A stretch of 64,000 nucleotides of DNA from Fulvitalea axinellae (GTDB lineage Bacteria; Bacteroidota; Bacteroidia; Cytophagales; Cyclobacteriaceae), in the NCBI RefSeq assembly GCF_036492835.1, contig NZ_AP025314.1:3700010-3764009 (forward strand), given 5' to 3'. The notes under the pieces are model-generated. The model searched no databases. It was not told the origin of the DNA and was given only the letters and a program-made list of their open reading frames with translations. Both the position numbers and the translations under genes were made by a program. Of this stretch, positions 34,296 through 44,011 are shown in pieces (position 1 is the first letter of the stretch; every line of letters starts with the position of its first letter).

Positions 34296-35060
34296 ATGAG
34301 CACAGCCACAGTCAGCGTCATCACCATCGTGTACAACGACGCCAAACATATAGCGCGCACCATCCAGAGCGTATTGGGCCAAGACTATCCGCATCTGGAA
34401 TATATCATAGTGGACGGCGCCTCCACGGACGGCACCAGCGAAACGGTGGCTAAATACGCCGACAGGATCCATACGGTAATCCGCGAACCGGACCGTGGCA
34501 TCTACGACGCAATGAACAAAGGGCAACGGGCGGCGACAGGCGAATACGTCATTTTCATCAATTCGGGCGACGAGCTGGAAGCTCCCTCCACGCTTTCCTC
34601 CATTTTCAAAAACGAGAAAGACTTGGCCGATATCTATTACGGTGAAACGCTTTTTATAAATGAGAAAGGCGAAACGCTGGGCACAAGAAGCGATCTCTCG
34701 ACCCGGAAATTGCCGGCAACGCTTAAGGCCGAAAACATGCTTGACGGCATGGTGGTTTGCCACCAATCCATTATGGTAAGGCGCTCTATCGCTCCAGCCT
34801 ACGATCTGCGTTATAGCTGTAGTGCGGATATCGATTGGGTGGTGAAATCGTTGAAAAAGGCGAAAACGATACGCAATACCGGAGGCGTAATCGCCAAATA
34901 TCTGACCGGAGGTTATTCGGCTGTCAATCGCCGGCAGGCTTGGAAAGAGCGTTTCCTGATCTACGGCAAGGAGTTCGGTTGGGGGATCACCTTGCTTTAT
35001 CATGTGAAAATCGCCGTGAAGTATTTGGCGTATTTGGTGGCTGGGAAGAAGAATTTGTAG
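34296..35060 (+). CDS. GT2 family glycosyltransferase
   Basis: This 254-residue protein has the GT-A fold of family 2. It opens with VSVITIVYNDAKHIARTIQS, then YIIVDGASTDGTSE for nucleotide-sugar binding, EPDRGIYDAMNKG, and the metal-binding loop FINSGDELE in place of DxD. The acceptor half ends with a weak hydrophobic segment (LYHVKIAVKYLAYLVAG) that may attach it to the inner membrane. Proteins beginning this way commonly add sugars in colanic-acid-like or lipopolysaccharide assembly, but here the gene stands alone, so the acceptor is unknown. It is divergent from the large hypothetical gene. Confidence 0.9.
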   Translation: MSTATVSVITIVYNDAKHIARTIQSVLGQDYPHLEYIIVDGASTDGTSETVAKYADRIHTVIREPDRGIYDAMNKGQRAATGEYVIFINSGDELEAPSTLSSIFKNEKDLADIYYGETLFINEKGETLGTRSDLSTRKLPATLKAENMLDGMVVCHQSIMVRRSIAPAYDLRYSCSADIDWVVKSLKKAKTIRNTGGVIAKYLTGGYSAVNRRQAWKERFLIYGKEFGWGITLLYHVKIAVKYLAYLVAGKKNL

Positions 35061-35070
35061 CGATTTTTTG

Positions 35071-35142
35071 TAGTACAGAGTAAAGGATAAAGAGTACAGA
35101 GACTGCTCGGGACCTCTTTTGTGAAACATAGGGCTATTTACT
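35071..35142 (+). repeat. Dispersed intergenic repeat, diverged short copy C
   Basis: TAGTACAGAGTAAAGGATAA onward to GACTGCTCGG (35071-35110) matches copies A and B at about 34 of 40 positions. The second block is reduced to CATAGGGCTATTTACTGG at 35127-35144 and is closer than in the others, which suggests an internal deletion. Confidence 0.6.
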
Positions 35143-35155
35143 GGATGGCTTTGAC

Positions 35156-35186
35156 AAAAAAAGGCCCTGGACGTTTTCCAGGGCCT
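35156..35186 (-). terminator. Terminator of the fasciclin/SusCD locus
   Basis: On the minus strand AGGCCCTGGA (35186-35177) pairs with TCCAGGGCCT (35171-35162), followed by seven T. It lies about 100 bases after the last gene of the large minus-strand surface-protein locus. Confidence 0.8.
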
Positions 35187-35289
35187 GTTGCCTATTGAAG
35201 TCCAATTGAGGCGAACCTCATTGCCTACTGTAATTGAATTAAACACTAAATTGTCGCCCAGAATTTATCGGGTGGAGGCACGCAACACT

Positions 35290-37236
35290 TTAATTGTCCG
35301 GAGCCTCGGAATAAACCCTAAACTCGGCGAATTGAGAAGCTTTGTTCACCACAAACGCACCGCCCGAATACCTCATAGCTTCCTTCACGTCTATCCTCAC
35401 ATACCGGGCCTGTTTAAATTCCTTGCTGAATATCTCATACCACTTGTGTTCGTATTCGCCATTCCATTTAAATTCCGCTACGGCTTCTCCCCAATCCTCT
35501 TTGTTTTCGCTCGCGTATATAACCATATGCGAGATCATATCCTTACCTCCCGTCTTACGTGGCAAGAACCTAAAGCCCATCACCTTATTGGTTTCAAACA
35601 TATCTACGGTAATGGTCACTTCGCCCGGACCGTCAGGGAATGATCCCCACCATGTATGCCAAAACGAGTTTTCATTTCCGTCAAATAACCTGCTCGGCGG
35701 ATAAGAACCGTTTGATTCCGGACACTCCGCCTTCCACCACGACGGATCCAAAATAATCCGGTCATAAGCCGACGGGTTGCGGATACCGTCACGCATAAAG
35801 CCGTAGCCGGTGTTCGCTTTGGCGTTTTCCAGAAATTCGTCGTCGCCTACCACTTCACCCATCAGCCAAACGGCGTCGTGGGGAGTGTAAACGAAGCCGT
35901 CATAATCCGGCAGGTCGCTCTTCTTGGATGCCAGATAGTTTTTGAAGAAATCAATATCCGGATAAGCCTTCTGCACCGAATCGATCATATTCAGATATTT
36001 CCCAACCCGCAAGTCCATGGGGAAAGCGGACCTCTCCTCAGCGGTCATATTCACCGGATCATAGGCCCTGTATTGGGAATTGGCTTTGGCCTTGGCGATA
36101 TAATCCATCACTTCGGTATCGGCTTCGGCGTCGCCCAAAAGCTCGGCCAGTTTGTAATTGGCGTAGATCGAAAGCGCGTTTTCCCCGATCGGTTCCGGGA
36201 CAGAAGCCGACCAAGTCTCGAAAATCAATTCGCCAAGACGCTTCCTCATCATTTCCTCTTCGGCCGGAAAGCCTCCGTAAAAGGCTCCTATATAAATGCT
36301 GTTACCGTCGGTCCAGCCTTCGGTGTCGGAAGGAAGGAGGTTTACCTCGGCTCCGCCGTCGCTCAGCTCAAAGCCGGACCAAGTCTGCATGGTTTCGGCC
36401 AACTCGTCATAAATCGGCTTGATAGCCAACGCTTCGTCGTTCAGGAATTCGTTCGTTTTCACAGACGATTCGAACGCATCAAGGCCTTTTTCCGGCGCTA
36501 CGGGATTCTTGAATTTCCCCAAAGGAACAAACCCTTGCTTATTAGCGGACAGCGTTGTTATAATACCCTGAAAGAAATCGTAGTTGGCAGGAACTTTTTC
36601 CGTTCCGAACAAATCGAATCCCGAAGCGAATACTTTTCCGCTCTCCATCTCGCGAATGGCGCAAACGGGTTTTCCGTCCGCCTCGGCCAATACTTCCCAC
36701 TTGCCGGGATCGGCAAGCTCAAGGAAAAAGCCCGCGTTGAAAGCCTTCAGACCGCCTCCGACTGTTTGCCCCACCGGGCCCGCTTGGTATTGAAATCCGA
36801 ATTCGTTGGCCAAGAGGTTGGCTTGCGCCATCGCTTCGGCCCCGTCGCCCATGGCGTAGAAAGCTACGCCTCCGCCGGTGGAAACCATTGTGCGGTAAGT
36901 GTCCAAATCCTGCGCGTCGTAAGCCTGGCCGTTTTTCATATCCAGAAAAACGTTGATCACGTTCACCGTAGACAAATGTGGCCTAAGCTCGCGCGGCGTG
37001 GCCGACGATTGGGTCATATATTGTTTCTTGCCCTCATAATCAAGGAAAGAGCCGAAAAGGCTTCCTTCCCGCCCCGCCAAGGCCGGCGACCAATATTGCG
37101 ACATATCATTCATTACGTGTACGGGCGTATATTCCGGAATTTCCTCCTTGTCCGTCACATATATATCGTCGTCTCTGTCACAGGCGAAAAAAGAGCCCGT
37201 GAGCAAAAGACTCGCTAGTAAAATTTTCCTTTTCAT
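35290..37236 (-). CDS. F5/8C-type domain surface lipoprotein
   Basis: The 648-residue product is a lipoprotein with lipidated Cys19 after TGSFFAC. The last 140 residues form a discoidin (F5/8 type C) carbohydrate-binding domain, seen in SRLFDGNENSFWHTWW and VMGFRFLPRKTGGKD with the closing VVNKASQFAEFRVY. The central 450 residues are unassigned: an alpha/beta part that looks like a glutamine-amidotransferase-like fold (VINVFLDMKNGQAY, ASGFDLFG) and a helical part (KPIYDELAETMQTWSGFELSDGGA in segments). I saw no HExxH motif, so a peptidase role is not supported. It is the last gene of the fasciclin/SusCD locus, after a 383-base gap. GTG 37242 is an alternative start. Confidence 0.75.
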   Translation of the reverse strand: MKRKILLASLLLTGSFFACDRDDDIYVTDKEEIPEYTPVHVMNDMSQYWSPALAGREGSLFGSFLDYEGKKQYMTQSSATPRELRPHLSTVNVINVFLDMKNGQAYDAQDLDTYRTMVSTGGGVAFYAMGDGAEAMAQANLLANEFGFQYQAGPVGQTVGGGLKAFNAGFFLELADPGKWEVLAEADGKPVCAIREMESGKVFASGFDLFGTEKVPANYDFFQGIITTLSANKQGFVPLGKFKNPVAPEKGLDAFESSVKTNEFLNDEALAIKPIYDELAETMQTWSGFELSDGGAEVNLLPSDTEGWTDGNSIYIGAFYGGFPAEEEMMRKRLGELIFETWSASVPEPIGENALSIYANYKLAELLGDAEADTEVMDYIAKAKANSQYRAYDPVNMTAEERSAFPMDLRVGKYLNMIDSVQKAYPDIDFFKNYLASKKSDLPDYDGFVYTPHDAVWLMGEVVGDDEFLENAKANTGYGFMRDGIRNPSAYDRIILDPSWWKAECPESNGSYPPSRLFDGNENSFWHTWWGSFPDGPGEVTITVDMFETNKVMGFRFLPRKTGGKDMISHMVIYASENKEDWGEAVAEFKWNGEYEHKWYEIFSKEFKQARYVRIDVKEAMRYSGGAFVVNKASQFAEFRVYSEAPDN

Positions 37237-37242
37237 AAACAC

Positions 37243-37619
37243 TTCTTTTGAAATAGTACAGGGGAAGTAGTACAGAGTAAATAGTAAAGCGTAAAGAGAC
37301 TGCTCGAAGACACGCTAGAGCTATGTAATCCAACCGGTTAAACCCTCAAACACTCTTCTTGCGATACATAAACTATTTCACTGGTTGCATTTAAAGGGTA
37401 AAGAGACTTCCTGTTGACTGTTTACCGTATGTACTTAGTGTAAAAAGATTGTGCGAGTAGCCTCTCTAGAGATGGCTCACTCTTGTGGTCGAAAACCATT
37501 TTATGGTCAGAATCCGCCTTACAAAAAGCGGTAAGGGACGGAAGCCAAACACAAAACTTCCGTCCAGACAAGGGAAGCGCCCTACCAAATCACGAACCCA
37601 GAACGGACGCTCCGCTGTC
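37243..37619. other. Repeat- and hairpin-rich intergenic stretch
   Basis: No gene is present. The stretch holds repeat copy B (37265-37383), a bulged hairpin around the palindrome TCTCTAGAGA (37455-37482), and two abutting perfect hairpins, CCTTAC/GTAAGG at 37517-37536 and GGACGGAAG/CTTCCGTCC at 37536-37565. The hairpins follow the beta-helix gene on the minus strand and may limit read-through into the F5/8C gene. Confidence 0.6.
37265..37383 (+). repeat. Dispersed intergenic repeat, copy B
   Basis: Blocks 37265-37306 and 37368-37383 match copy A at 21322 (42 bases with one difference, then 16 identical), with spacing that differs by one base. The bases between the blocks are only loosely similar. 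Confidence 0.75.
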
Positions 37620-39191
37620 TTAATTGCTCACTTTCCAATCGGCAGGATAAGATCCCCCACAGTTTCGCTGGTCGCGTACGTGGAGGCTATTATCACCTAA
37701 GTTGTCTCCTATGAGGACCGTATTCCCCTGAAACTGCGGACAACCGGTTTTGTAAAAGTGGAACAGTCCCCATTTACTTGCCGTATTGTTTTCGAAAGTG
37801 CAATTCCTGAAAACCAAGTCCCCGGCCAATTGACCCACACCGTAATTCGGGGCATTATTATCCCTGAAAATACACTCCTCGTAATACGTGCTTGACTTTT
37901 TGGTTCCGTTACTAAACCCTATCGCTCCCGCTCGGCCAGTAGCGAAATTTCCTTCGAAAAGGCATCTTACAAATCGGGATTCGTCACCATAACCGAAAAA
38001 AGCGCCTCCAACTTTTGCCGAATTATTCCTAAACTCACAGTCGGTGAAACTTGGGGAACCTTGACGCTTGAACATCACACCGCCCAGATAATTCAATCCG
38101 TTTTTGAAAACGAATCGTTCGATCTCGCATACGTCATCAAATGCCGCCGCTTCCATTTCCAAAATTGGCGTATCCAGAGAACTATATGTGGCGCTAGGGT
38201 TTGTACCATCAATCACAGTTTTGAGATCAGGATCACGCTGGTCGGCGGAATCTTCCGTTCCGGCAAAGCCTCCCATCAGTTTAACGTCCTTTTTCAACAT
38301 GATTTTTGACTCGTTAAATTCACCTTTGGCGCTTACCCAGATCTCTACGCCCGCCTCGGCTTTGGACATGGCGTCCTTTACGCTATTCAAAGCCGATTCC
38401 CAAGACGATCCATTACCGCCTTCGGGTGCCGTGGCGTCCACGAAAATCTGGGTGTTTGTCACAAACTCCTTGATCTCGCCTTCGCCTATCGCCAACTCGT
38501 TCTGGACTACGGCCTGATAAACGTAAGCTTGTCCAGGCGAAAGGCCTTTGAGGCTAACCACAAATCCGTTATCCTCGTCAAAAATCAAATTGCCGTCCTC
38601 GTCTTCCGGCACCGACTGGTAGCGTCTTCCTTCCGGAAAGCCTTTTTTCCAAAAAGCGATCACAACATTCAGTTTCGATCCGTTACCGTCGCCCAGTAAT
38701 GTTCCTTTGATGTCCGCTCCGCCGAAATAAACGCCTTCGGCATCGCCGGTACTTACCGCAGGTTCCTCCACTTCACTCGAAATGAGCGTGGAAAACGAAA
38801 TGGCTTCTCCGTCTACCCGGCCGGATTCGTCAGTTACGGCGAAGATGTAGGAATAGTCGGTAAAGGACTGCAAGTTGTCAAGCGATACGGAATAGCGTCC
38901 AGTCGCTCCGTCCACTTTATCGGCTTCCAAATCTATGGGGACCTCCGTTCTGGTGGACATATCGCCCTGAACCCAATAGTAAAAGCTGGCTTTCTCAATC
39001 TGGGTTTCTCCTTCGCTAAGAATCTCGCCGTTGAAATTGGCCGTAGTTACGCCACTGTCAGTTTGGGGTAAAGTGGCCACCTTAAGCTCCTTTTTCTCAG
39101 GCGGATTCTCAAAGGCTGGTTCCCCTTCGTTACAGGCCGTGAAAAACGCCAAGGCCAGTAGCATCGGAAGATATTTTTTCAAAAATTCCAT
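37620..39191 (-). CDS. Lipoprotein with Ig/Fn-like region and right-handed beta-helix
   Basis: This protein has 523 residues and a lipobox at FFTAC (Cys20). The region of about 35-235 holds two fibronectin/Ig-like repeats (TTANFNGEILSEGETQIEKASFYYWV in segments; VYFGGADIKGTLLGDG as the second). From about 245 a DUF1565-type entry (IFVDATAPEGGNGSSWESALNSV in segments) leads into a right-handed parallel beta-helix with the rungs FTDCEFRNNSAKVGGAFF, FVRCLFEGNFATGRAGA and FRNCTFENNTASKWG. Such helices bind or cleave polysaccharide; no lyase catalytic residues can be assigned. It is 13 bases behind the SusD gene. Confidence 0.82.
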   Translation of the reverse strand: MEFLKKYLPMLLALAFFTACNEGEPAFENPPEKKELKVATLPQTDSGVTTANFNGEILSEGETQIEKASFYYWVQGDMSTRTEVPIDLEADKVDGATGRYSVSLDNLQSFTDYSYIFAVTDESGRVDGEAISFSTLISSEVEEPAVSTGDAEGVYFGGADIKGTLLGDGNGSKLNVVIAFWKKGFPEGRRYQSVPEDEDGNLIFDEDNGFVVSLKGLSPGQAYVYQAVVQNELAIGEGEIKEFVTNTQIFVDATAPEGGNGSSWESALNSVKDAMSKAEAGVEIWVSAKGEFNESKIMLKKDVKLMGGFAGTEDSADQRDPDLKTVIDGTNPSATYSSLDTPILEMEAAAFDDVCEIERFVFKNGLNYLGGVMFKRQGSPSFTDCEFRNNSAKVGGAFFGYGDESRFVRCLFEGNFATGRAGAIGFSNGTKKSSTYYEECIFRDNNAPNYGVGQLAGDLVFRNCTFENNTASKWGLFHFYKTGCPQFQGNTVLIGDNLGDNSLHVRDQRNCGGSYPADWKVSN

Positions 39192-39204
39192 AACAGTTCC
39201 TGGG

Positions 39205-40722
39205 TTAGTTGTTCTTCAAGAAGTTCATGTTGAACTCGATTCTCCAGTTCTCGGGATCGGAAAGTTTGGTTCTGATCCCTTCGGCGGGCAAGTCCGCTTT
39301 CTCGAATTTTATCGCTATGCGGTCAGCCAAAATCGACGGATCAGTACTGCGGGTAGCGAAGCGCACAAGCGTGTTCCAACGACGGCCTTCGAAGGCCAGT
39401 TCGCGGGCTCTTTCTTCCAAAAGGAGCCTTTCCACTTCCTCCAATTTGTCCAGATTTTGCGGAGTGTCTTCCATTCCGGCGTATTGCAACAAATCGATTT
39501 TTGGAAGGCCTACGCGCCCGCGGATGCCATTTGATTTCGGCGAATCGCGAAGCTTGTCGTTAATCACGTCCAAGGCCTCGTCCGGATTGCCCGCCCGATT
39601 TATCGCTTCGGCGTAAAGGAGATGCAAATCCGCTGCGCGATAGATGGAAAACACGTCGTCTGTAGAGCTCGAATATTTGGTCACTTGCTTACGCTTGTCA
39701 ATAACGCCGTATGATCCGAAAAGCCCTCTAGGATCACGTGGAGTATCAACTTCCGTAGTCCAATTCTCAATGGCGTTTTCGCTGGGTTTCAAAAGGTATT
39801 TCCCCGACCTCACACTCGAAAACAGCGTCGCGATTTCGTTTGTCTGCCTTCTGAAAGCCGAAAACGGAATAACAGTAACCTGTTCCAAGTACGCACTGCC
39901 ACTTCCGGCTACAAACCAGAAAGAACTCCAGCTTCCTCCTGTCTCATCCTTATTGCACTTGAAGCTGGAATCATCTTTTCCGCCACCGTCGGTAATGATG
40001 GCCGAGTAGAAATGGTCCGCGGCGTTTTGGTAATTGCCCGCCACCAAGTGCAGTTCGCCCAGCAGGGCATTTCTATTGACAAACACACGGTCCCAGACTT
40101 GGTCCGAAATGTCCTCTCCCCATACCAACTTTGGCGCATCGGCCACTTTTATCACTTCTTCCGTCAGCCAGTTTACCATTTGCTTAAGGTTCAACATATC
40201 CGGCTCGTATTCGCCGTCTATACCGCCCAGCGGATCTGTTATAACGGGTACGGTCTTGAAAGTTTGGGCTAGTTGGAAATACGTCCAAGCTCTCAGCACT
40301 ATGGCTTCGGCTTTGTACGCATCTCTCAGTTCTTCGGAGAATTTGGGATCGACCAACGCTTTGTCCACGTTGGCAATCAACTCGTTGCAGTTTGTGATCA
40401 CGTCATAAAACGGACGAGGGTCCACGTACGAATTGTTTCTGCCGATATTATGCTCGTTGAGTTCCTTTAGGTCGGCGTCGAAATTTTCGGTTACCGTAAG
40501 CAGGTCGGCCCTAACGCCGCCCAGCACTATCATTTCCTCCACCACGTCCTGAAGTTCGGAGTAGGCTCCGATCAGGCCCCGCCTCACTTTCTCGTGCGTA
40601 TCCCAGTGGTCTTTTTTCTCCAAAACCATATCTTGGTCCGGTTCGAAGAAATCGGAACAGCTTCCCAAGGAAAGCATCCCGAAGGCCAAAAGGCATATCC
40701 AGAGTTTCGTATATTTTTTCAT
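39205..40722 (-). CDS. SusD/RagB family lipoprotein (second pair)
   Basis: A 505-residue SusD-like lipoprotein with lipidated Cys22 (SLGSC) followed by SDFFEPDQD. The family helices are seen in DVITNCNELIANVDKAL, AIVLRAWTYFQLAQTFKTVPV (in segments) and, near the end, LHLLYAEAINRAGNPDEAL and LLLEERARELAFEGRRWNTLVRF (in segments). The frame extends upstream to 40770, but ATG 40722 gives the proper signal peptide. It pairs with the SusC gene 118 bases upstream. Confidence 0.92.
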   Translation of the reverse strand: MKKYTKLWICLLAFGMLSLGSCSDFFEPDQDMVLEKKDHWDTHEKVRRGLIGAYSELQDVVEEMIVLGGVRADLLTVTENFDADLKELNEHNIGRNNSYVDPRPFYDVITNCNELIANVDKALVDPKFSEELRDAYKAEAIVLRAWTYFQLAQTFKTVPVITDPLGGIDGEYEPDMLNLKQMVNWLTEEVIKVADAPKLVWGEDISDQVWDRVFVNRNALLGELHLVAGNYQNAADHFYSAIITDGGGKDDSSFKCNKDETGGSWSSFWFVAGSGSAYLEQVTVIPFSAFRRQTNEIATLFSSVRSGKYLLKPSENAIENWTTEVDTPRDPRGLFGSYGVIDKRKQVTKYSSSTDDVFSIYRAADLHLLYAEAINRAGNPDEALDVINDKLRDSPKSNGIRGRVGLPKIDLLQYAGMEDTPQNLDKLEEVERLLLEERARELAFEGRRWNTLVRFATRSTDPSILADRIAIKFEKADLPAEGIRTKLSDPENWRIEFNMNFLKNN

Positions 40723-40840
40723 ATTGGTTCTGCGTTGGCGCCGCTTAGCCACAGCGACGCGATTTCTCACTGAATAAAAGGAGGACCCGGCGGTTTTGGG
40801 GGCTTTATGTTCGAAACCGCCACGCAGGTCCTTCCAATCT

Positions 40841-43800
40841 TTAAATTCCCAGCTTGAATCCCGCCATAAACGAGCGGGTTACCGGAAACCTGCCATAGTC
40901 GGCGCCGATACCTACAGCTCCGTCACCGGCCGATACATCCGGAGAGAATCCGAGATATTTGGTAAAGGTCAACAGGTTGTTACCCGTTACGTGGATATCC
41001 AGACTGCGGACAAACTTCAGGTTCTTCAACGGCACGCTGTAATTCAGACTAACATTGCGTACCCTCAGGAAAGACCCGTCCTCGATCCAGCGATCCGAGA
41101 AACGATTGTTCTGCATCGAATCACCGTAAACGGCTTTGGGCATATCGGTCACGTTGCCCTCGCGGCGCCAGCGGCTTTCCACGGCCGTGCTCTGGTTGCG
41201 GTAAGTGTCCATCGATTCCAGATTCCTGCGGAGATGATTGTAGATATCGTTACCGTAGCTGAAATCGAGCATTACGCTGGCGTTTAATCTGCCGTAGCGG
41301 AGTCTGGTGGTGAATGATCCCATAAAGTCCGGATTCGGATCGCCGATAACCGTCTTGTCGTTCTCGTCAATGACTTTGTTTCCGTCAGTGTTGTCGAGGT
41401 TCACAAAACGCACGTCGCCGGCACCGAAAGGTATTCCGGCCTCATTTACGTAACCGTCGGCTCCGGCGGCTTCGGAAGTGGAATATACGCCGGCGGTCTT
41501 GTAGCCGTAAAACAGGTTCGCCGGACTAGACACTCGGGCGATCCGCTCGCCTCCCTCAATCGGGATCAGCATTTCGTCCGCCACTCCGTTTTCACCCGAA
41601 GGCATATCGCCCAAAGTGGACGGCAGGCTCAGCATTTCCGTTTTGTATTTGGAAAGAATAGCCGTAAAGCCAAGGCCGAAGCGTTTGGTTTCGATCGCCC
41701 TTACGTTTACGGAAACGTCAAATCCCGTAGTCTTGAGGCTACCGCCATTACTGAGCAAGGCTTGGTCGCCGTAATAAGTCGGCAACAGTCTGTAGCCGAG
41801 CAGGTCGGTGATTTCGGCATCATAATAATCAACCGAAAGATTGACGAAATTATGGGCGAAAGCCATATCCACTCCCACGTTGTATTGGCTGGTCTCTTCC
41901 CAACGCAAGTTCGGGTTCGGCACCCCTCCTCGCACTACGGCCGTCACGTTGTGGTAAGGAACCGACTCATAGAAGTACAGCGCTCCGGTATTGCCGATAT
42001 CATCGTTGCCCGACACGCCGTAGCTGGCGCGCAGTTTCAATTCGTCGAGTCCGCGGACAGTCGCCATAAACGGCTCGGCCGAAACCCGCCAAGCACCGCC
42101 CACCGAGTAGAAAAATCCATAACGGTAGTCTTTGTCAAAGCGCGAGTTGCCTTCCATGGCCACGTTGCCGGCCAAGATATATTTGTTGAGATACGAGTAG
42201 TTGGCGGAAGCTTCCAAAGTCATGGCATTCCACAATCCGCCGGTGGGAGTAAGATAACGGTGCAAACCCGAACCTGTACCCACTTTGGTGAAAACATCGG
42301 AAGCGGAATTGCCGTCCACCACATAGCTCTCGGAGAAGTCGTTTTGCTTTACGCAAATGCCGGCTCTGGCCGCCAAACGGTGTTTTGTCCCGAAGTTTTG
42401 GGCAAAATCGAAACCGAGTCCGGCGTACGACGAATAATAGGTCCGCTCCATATGTTTCAGAACGTTGTTTACGCTTCCGCCCAGCTGAGGCGCCACGCCC
42501 ACGTCGGGAACAAAAGCGTCTTCGCTAAATTTGAGAAGATCTATTCCCACATTGAAATACATGCCCAGATTGGAAAGGATTTCCAGATTGCCATCTACTC
42601 CCGCCAATGTCCGGAACGTTTCACTGCTTCCCGTGCCCACTTCCACCAAAGCCTTGGGGTTGCTGACACCAAAAAGCCCGACATCCTCAAAACGAGGTAA
42701 AGGATATCCATCTTCGCTGATTTCGTACGGATACATCATCGGCGACTTGTAGAGTGAGGCCAATAACGGATTCGAAGCCTCCGAACCGCTCTGGTCCCGC
42801 ATGTCGGATGTGGTTCTGGAGAACATCACTTTAGGACGAACGGTCAAGCGTCTGAGCAAACTCATTTCACTGTTCAATCCGAAATCAAAACGATCGTAAT
42901 TCGTGTTCTTGATGAATCCGTCCACGCTGGTATAGCCCGCCGTGGCAGCGTAATTGGTCAATTCGTCACCGCCCCTTACAGAGGCCGAATAGTTTTGGGC
43001 AAAACCCCGCTGGTAAAGCCAGTCTTGCCAATCCGTATCGGACGAATAGCGGTAATGCTCCTCGCCTTCGGCCTCGCCCACCATAAACGGGTGGTACTCC
43101 TTAAGATATTCGTAATCGAACCCACGGCCCTGCATTTGCTCCAACAGGAGGTTTTTGTGGCCGTTGGCGTCCAGAACAGGCATTTCTTTGGGGGCGAACA
43201 ACACGCCAAAATTCGATTCGATGTCCACCATCGTTTCCGAGGCTTTGGCCCTGGTTGTTCTCACCAGAATAACGCCGTTCGCGCCCATAGCTCCGTAAAG
43301 CGAAGTGGCGCCGTCCTTAATCACGGTCACCGATTCCACGTTGCCCACTTTTACGATAGACAAAGGATCGAAATCAGGTCCGCCCGAGGCGCTGTAATCG
43401 CCGAAGCGGTTTTCGACAATAACTCCGTCGATCACCACTACGGGCCTAGTGCTGGCGCTCATCGAGCCCGTTCCGCGGATATTCATCGTGGAGCCAAAAC
43501 CCAGAAATCCCGAACGTGTGGAGGAATAAAGACCAGGCACCAAGCCGTTGAGAGCATCGGAAAGGAACAGGTGTCCTTTGCCAGCCAAATCCGAACTTCT
43601 CAAGACCGTCACGCCGTAAGGGTTATCTTCCGGAGCGAAGAACGGGCCTTTCCATACGGCTTGGTCCGCATCTGAATCCATGAGTTCGTCGTCAAGCAGA
43701 ACCGTAACGTCCGTACGGCCGCTCAAATAGACCAAACGCGTCTTGAAGCCGGCGTACTTGAATTCCAGCGCACCGGCCATATTGTCCATGTCAATGGAAA

Positions 43801-44011
43801 ATACGCCAAGGCTGTCGGTTTGGGCACTTTTGCCCGCCACGCCGTATACGCTTACCTGTACGCCCCCGATCGGTTCCCTGCCTTGCGTGGCCAATACCCG
43901 GCCCGTCACAGCCACTTGGGCCCAGGCCGAAAAGGTTCCGGCAAAGACCAACAGCATAGACAAGCAAAGCCTTAAACCAAACGCTTTATGTTTATACTTT
44001 TTGAAATCCAT
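40841..44011 (-). CDS. SusC/RagA TonB-dependent transporter (second pair)
   Basis: The transporter has 1056 residues from ATG 44011, which opens with a signal peptide ending in SAWAQ. A carboxypeptidase-regulatory-like domain at about 35-110 is followed by the plug (RPVVVIDGVIV, TSLYGAMGANGVILVRTT) and a beta barrel ending in FMAGFKLGI. There is no STN domain, so it is not expected to signal through a FecR protein. Together with the downstream SusD it forms the second import pair of the fasciclin locus. An 87-base upstream extension to 44098 overlaps nothing but lacks a signal peptide. Confidence 0.94.
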   Translation of the reverse strand: MDFKKYKHKAFGLRLCLSMLLVFAGTFSAWAQVAVTGRVLATQGREPIGGVQVSVYGVAGKSAQTDSLGVFSIDMDNMAGALEFKYAGFKTRLVYLSGRTDVTVLLDDELMDSDADQAVWKGPFFAPEDNPYGVTVLRSSDLAGKGHLFLSDALNGLVPGLYSSTRSGFLGFGSTMNIRGTGSMSASTRPVVVIDGVIVENRFGDYSASGGPDFDPLSIVKVGNVESVTVIKDGATSLYGAMGANGVILVRTTRAKASETMVDIESNFGVLFAPKEMPVLDANGHKNLLLEQMQGRGFDYEYLKEYHPFMVGEAEGEEHYRYSSDTDWQDWLYQRGFAQNYSASVRGGDELTNYAATAGYTSVDGFIKNTNYDRFDFGLNSEMSLLRRLTVRPKVMFSRTTSDMRDQSGSEASNPLLASLYKSPMMYPYEISEDGYPLPRFEDVGLFGVSNPKALVEVGTGSSETFRTLAGVDGNLEILSNLGMYFNVGIDLLKFSEDAFVPDVGVAPQLGGSVNNVLKHMERTYYSSYAGLGFDFAQNFGTKHRLAARAGICVKQNDFSESYVVDGNSASDVFTKVGTGSGLHRYLTPTGGLWNAMTLEASANYSYLNKYILAGNVAMEGNSRFDKDYRYGFFYSVGGAWRVSAEPFMATVRGLDELKLRASYGVSGNDDIGNTGALYFYESVPYHNVTAVVRGGVPNPNLRWEETSQYNVGVDMAFAHNFVNLSVDYYDAEITDLLGYRLLPTYYGDQALLSNGGSLKTTGFDVSVNVRAIETKRFGLGFTAILSKYKTEMLSLPSTLGDMPSGENGVADEMLIPIEGGERIARVSSPANLFYGYKTAGVYSTSEAAGADGYVNEAGIPFGAGDVRFVNLDNTDGNKVIDENDKTVIGDPNPDFMGSFTTRLRYGRLNASVMLDFSYGNDIYNHLRRNLESMDTYRNQSTAVESRWRREGNVTDMPKAVYGDSMQNNRFSDRWIEDGSFLRVRNVSLNYSVPLKNLKFVRSLDIHVTGNNLLTFTKYLGFSPDVSAGDGAVGIGADYGRFPVTRSFMAGFKLGI

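Noticed and set aside
34119..35246. Open frame of 375 codons on the minus strand
   Set aside because: It covers the GT2 glycosyltransferase gene in antisense and runs through repeat copy C; no protein family is recognisable.
35878..37218. Open frame of 446 codons on the plus strand
   Set aside because: It is antisense to the F5/8C lipoprotein gene, which has a signal peptide, lipobox and recognisable domain.
35290..37236. M60-like peptidase in the F5/8C lipoprotein
   Set aside because: The overall layout suggested it, but no HExxH zinc motif is present.
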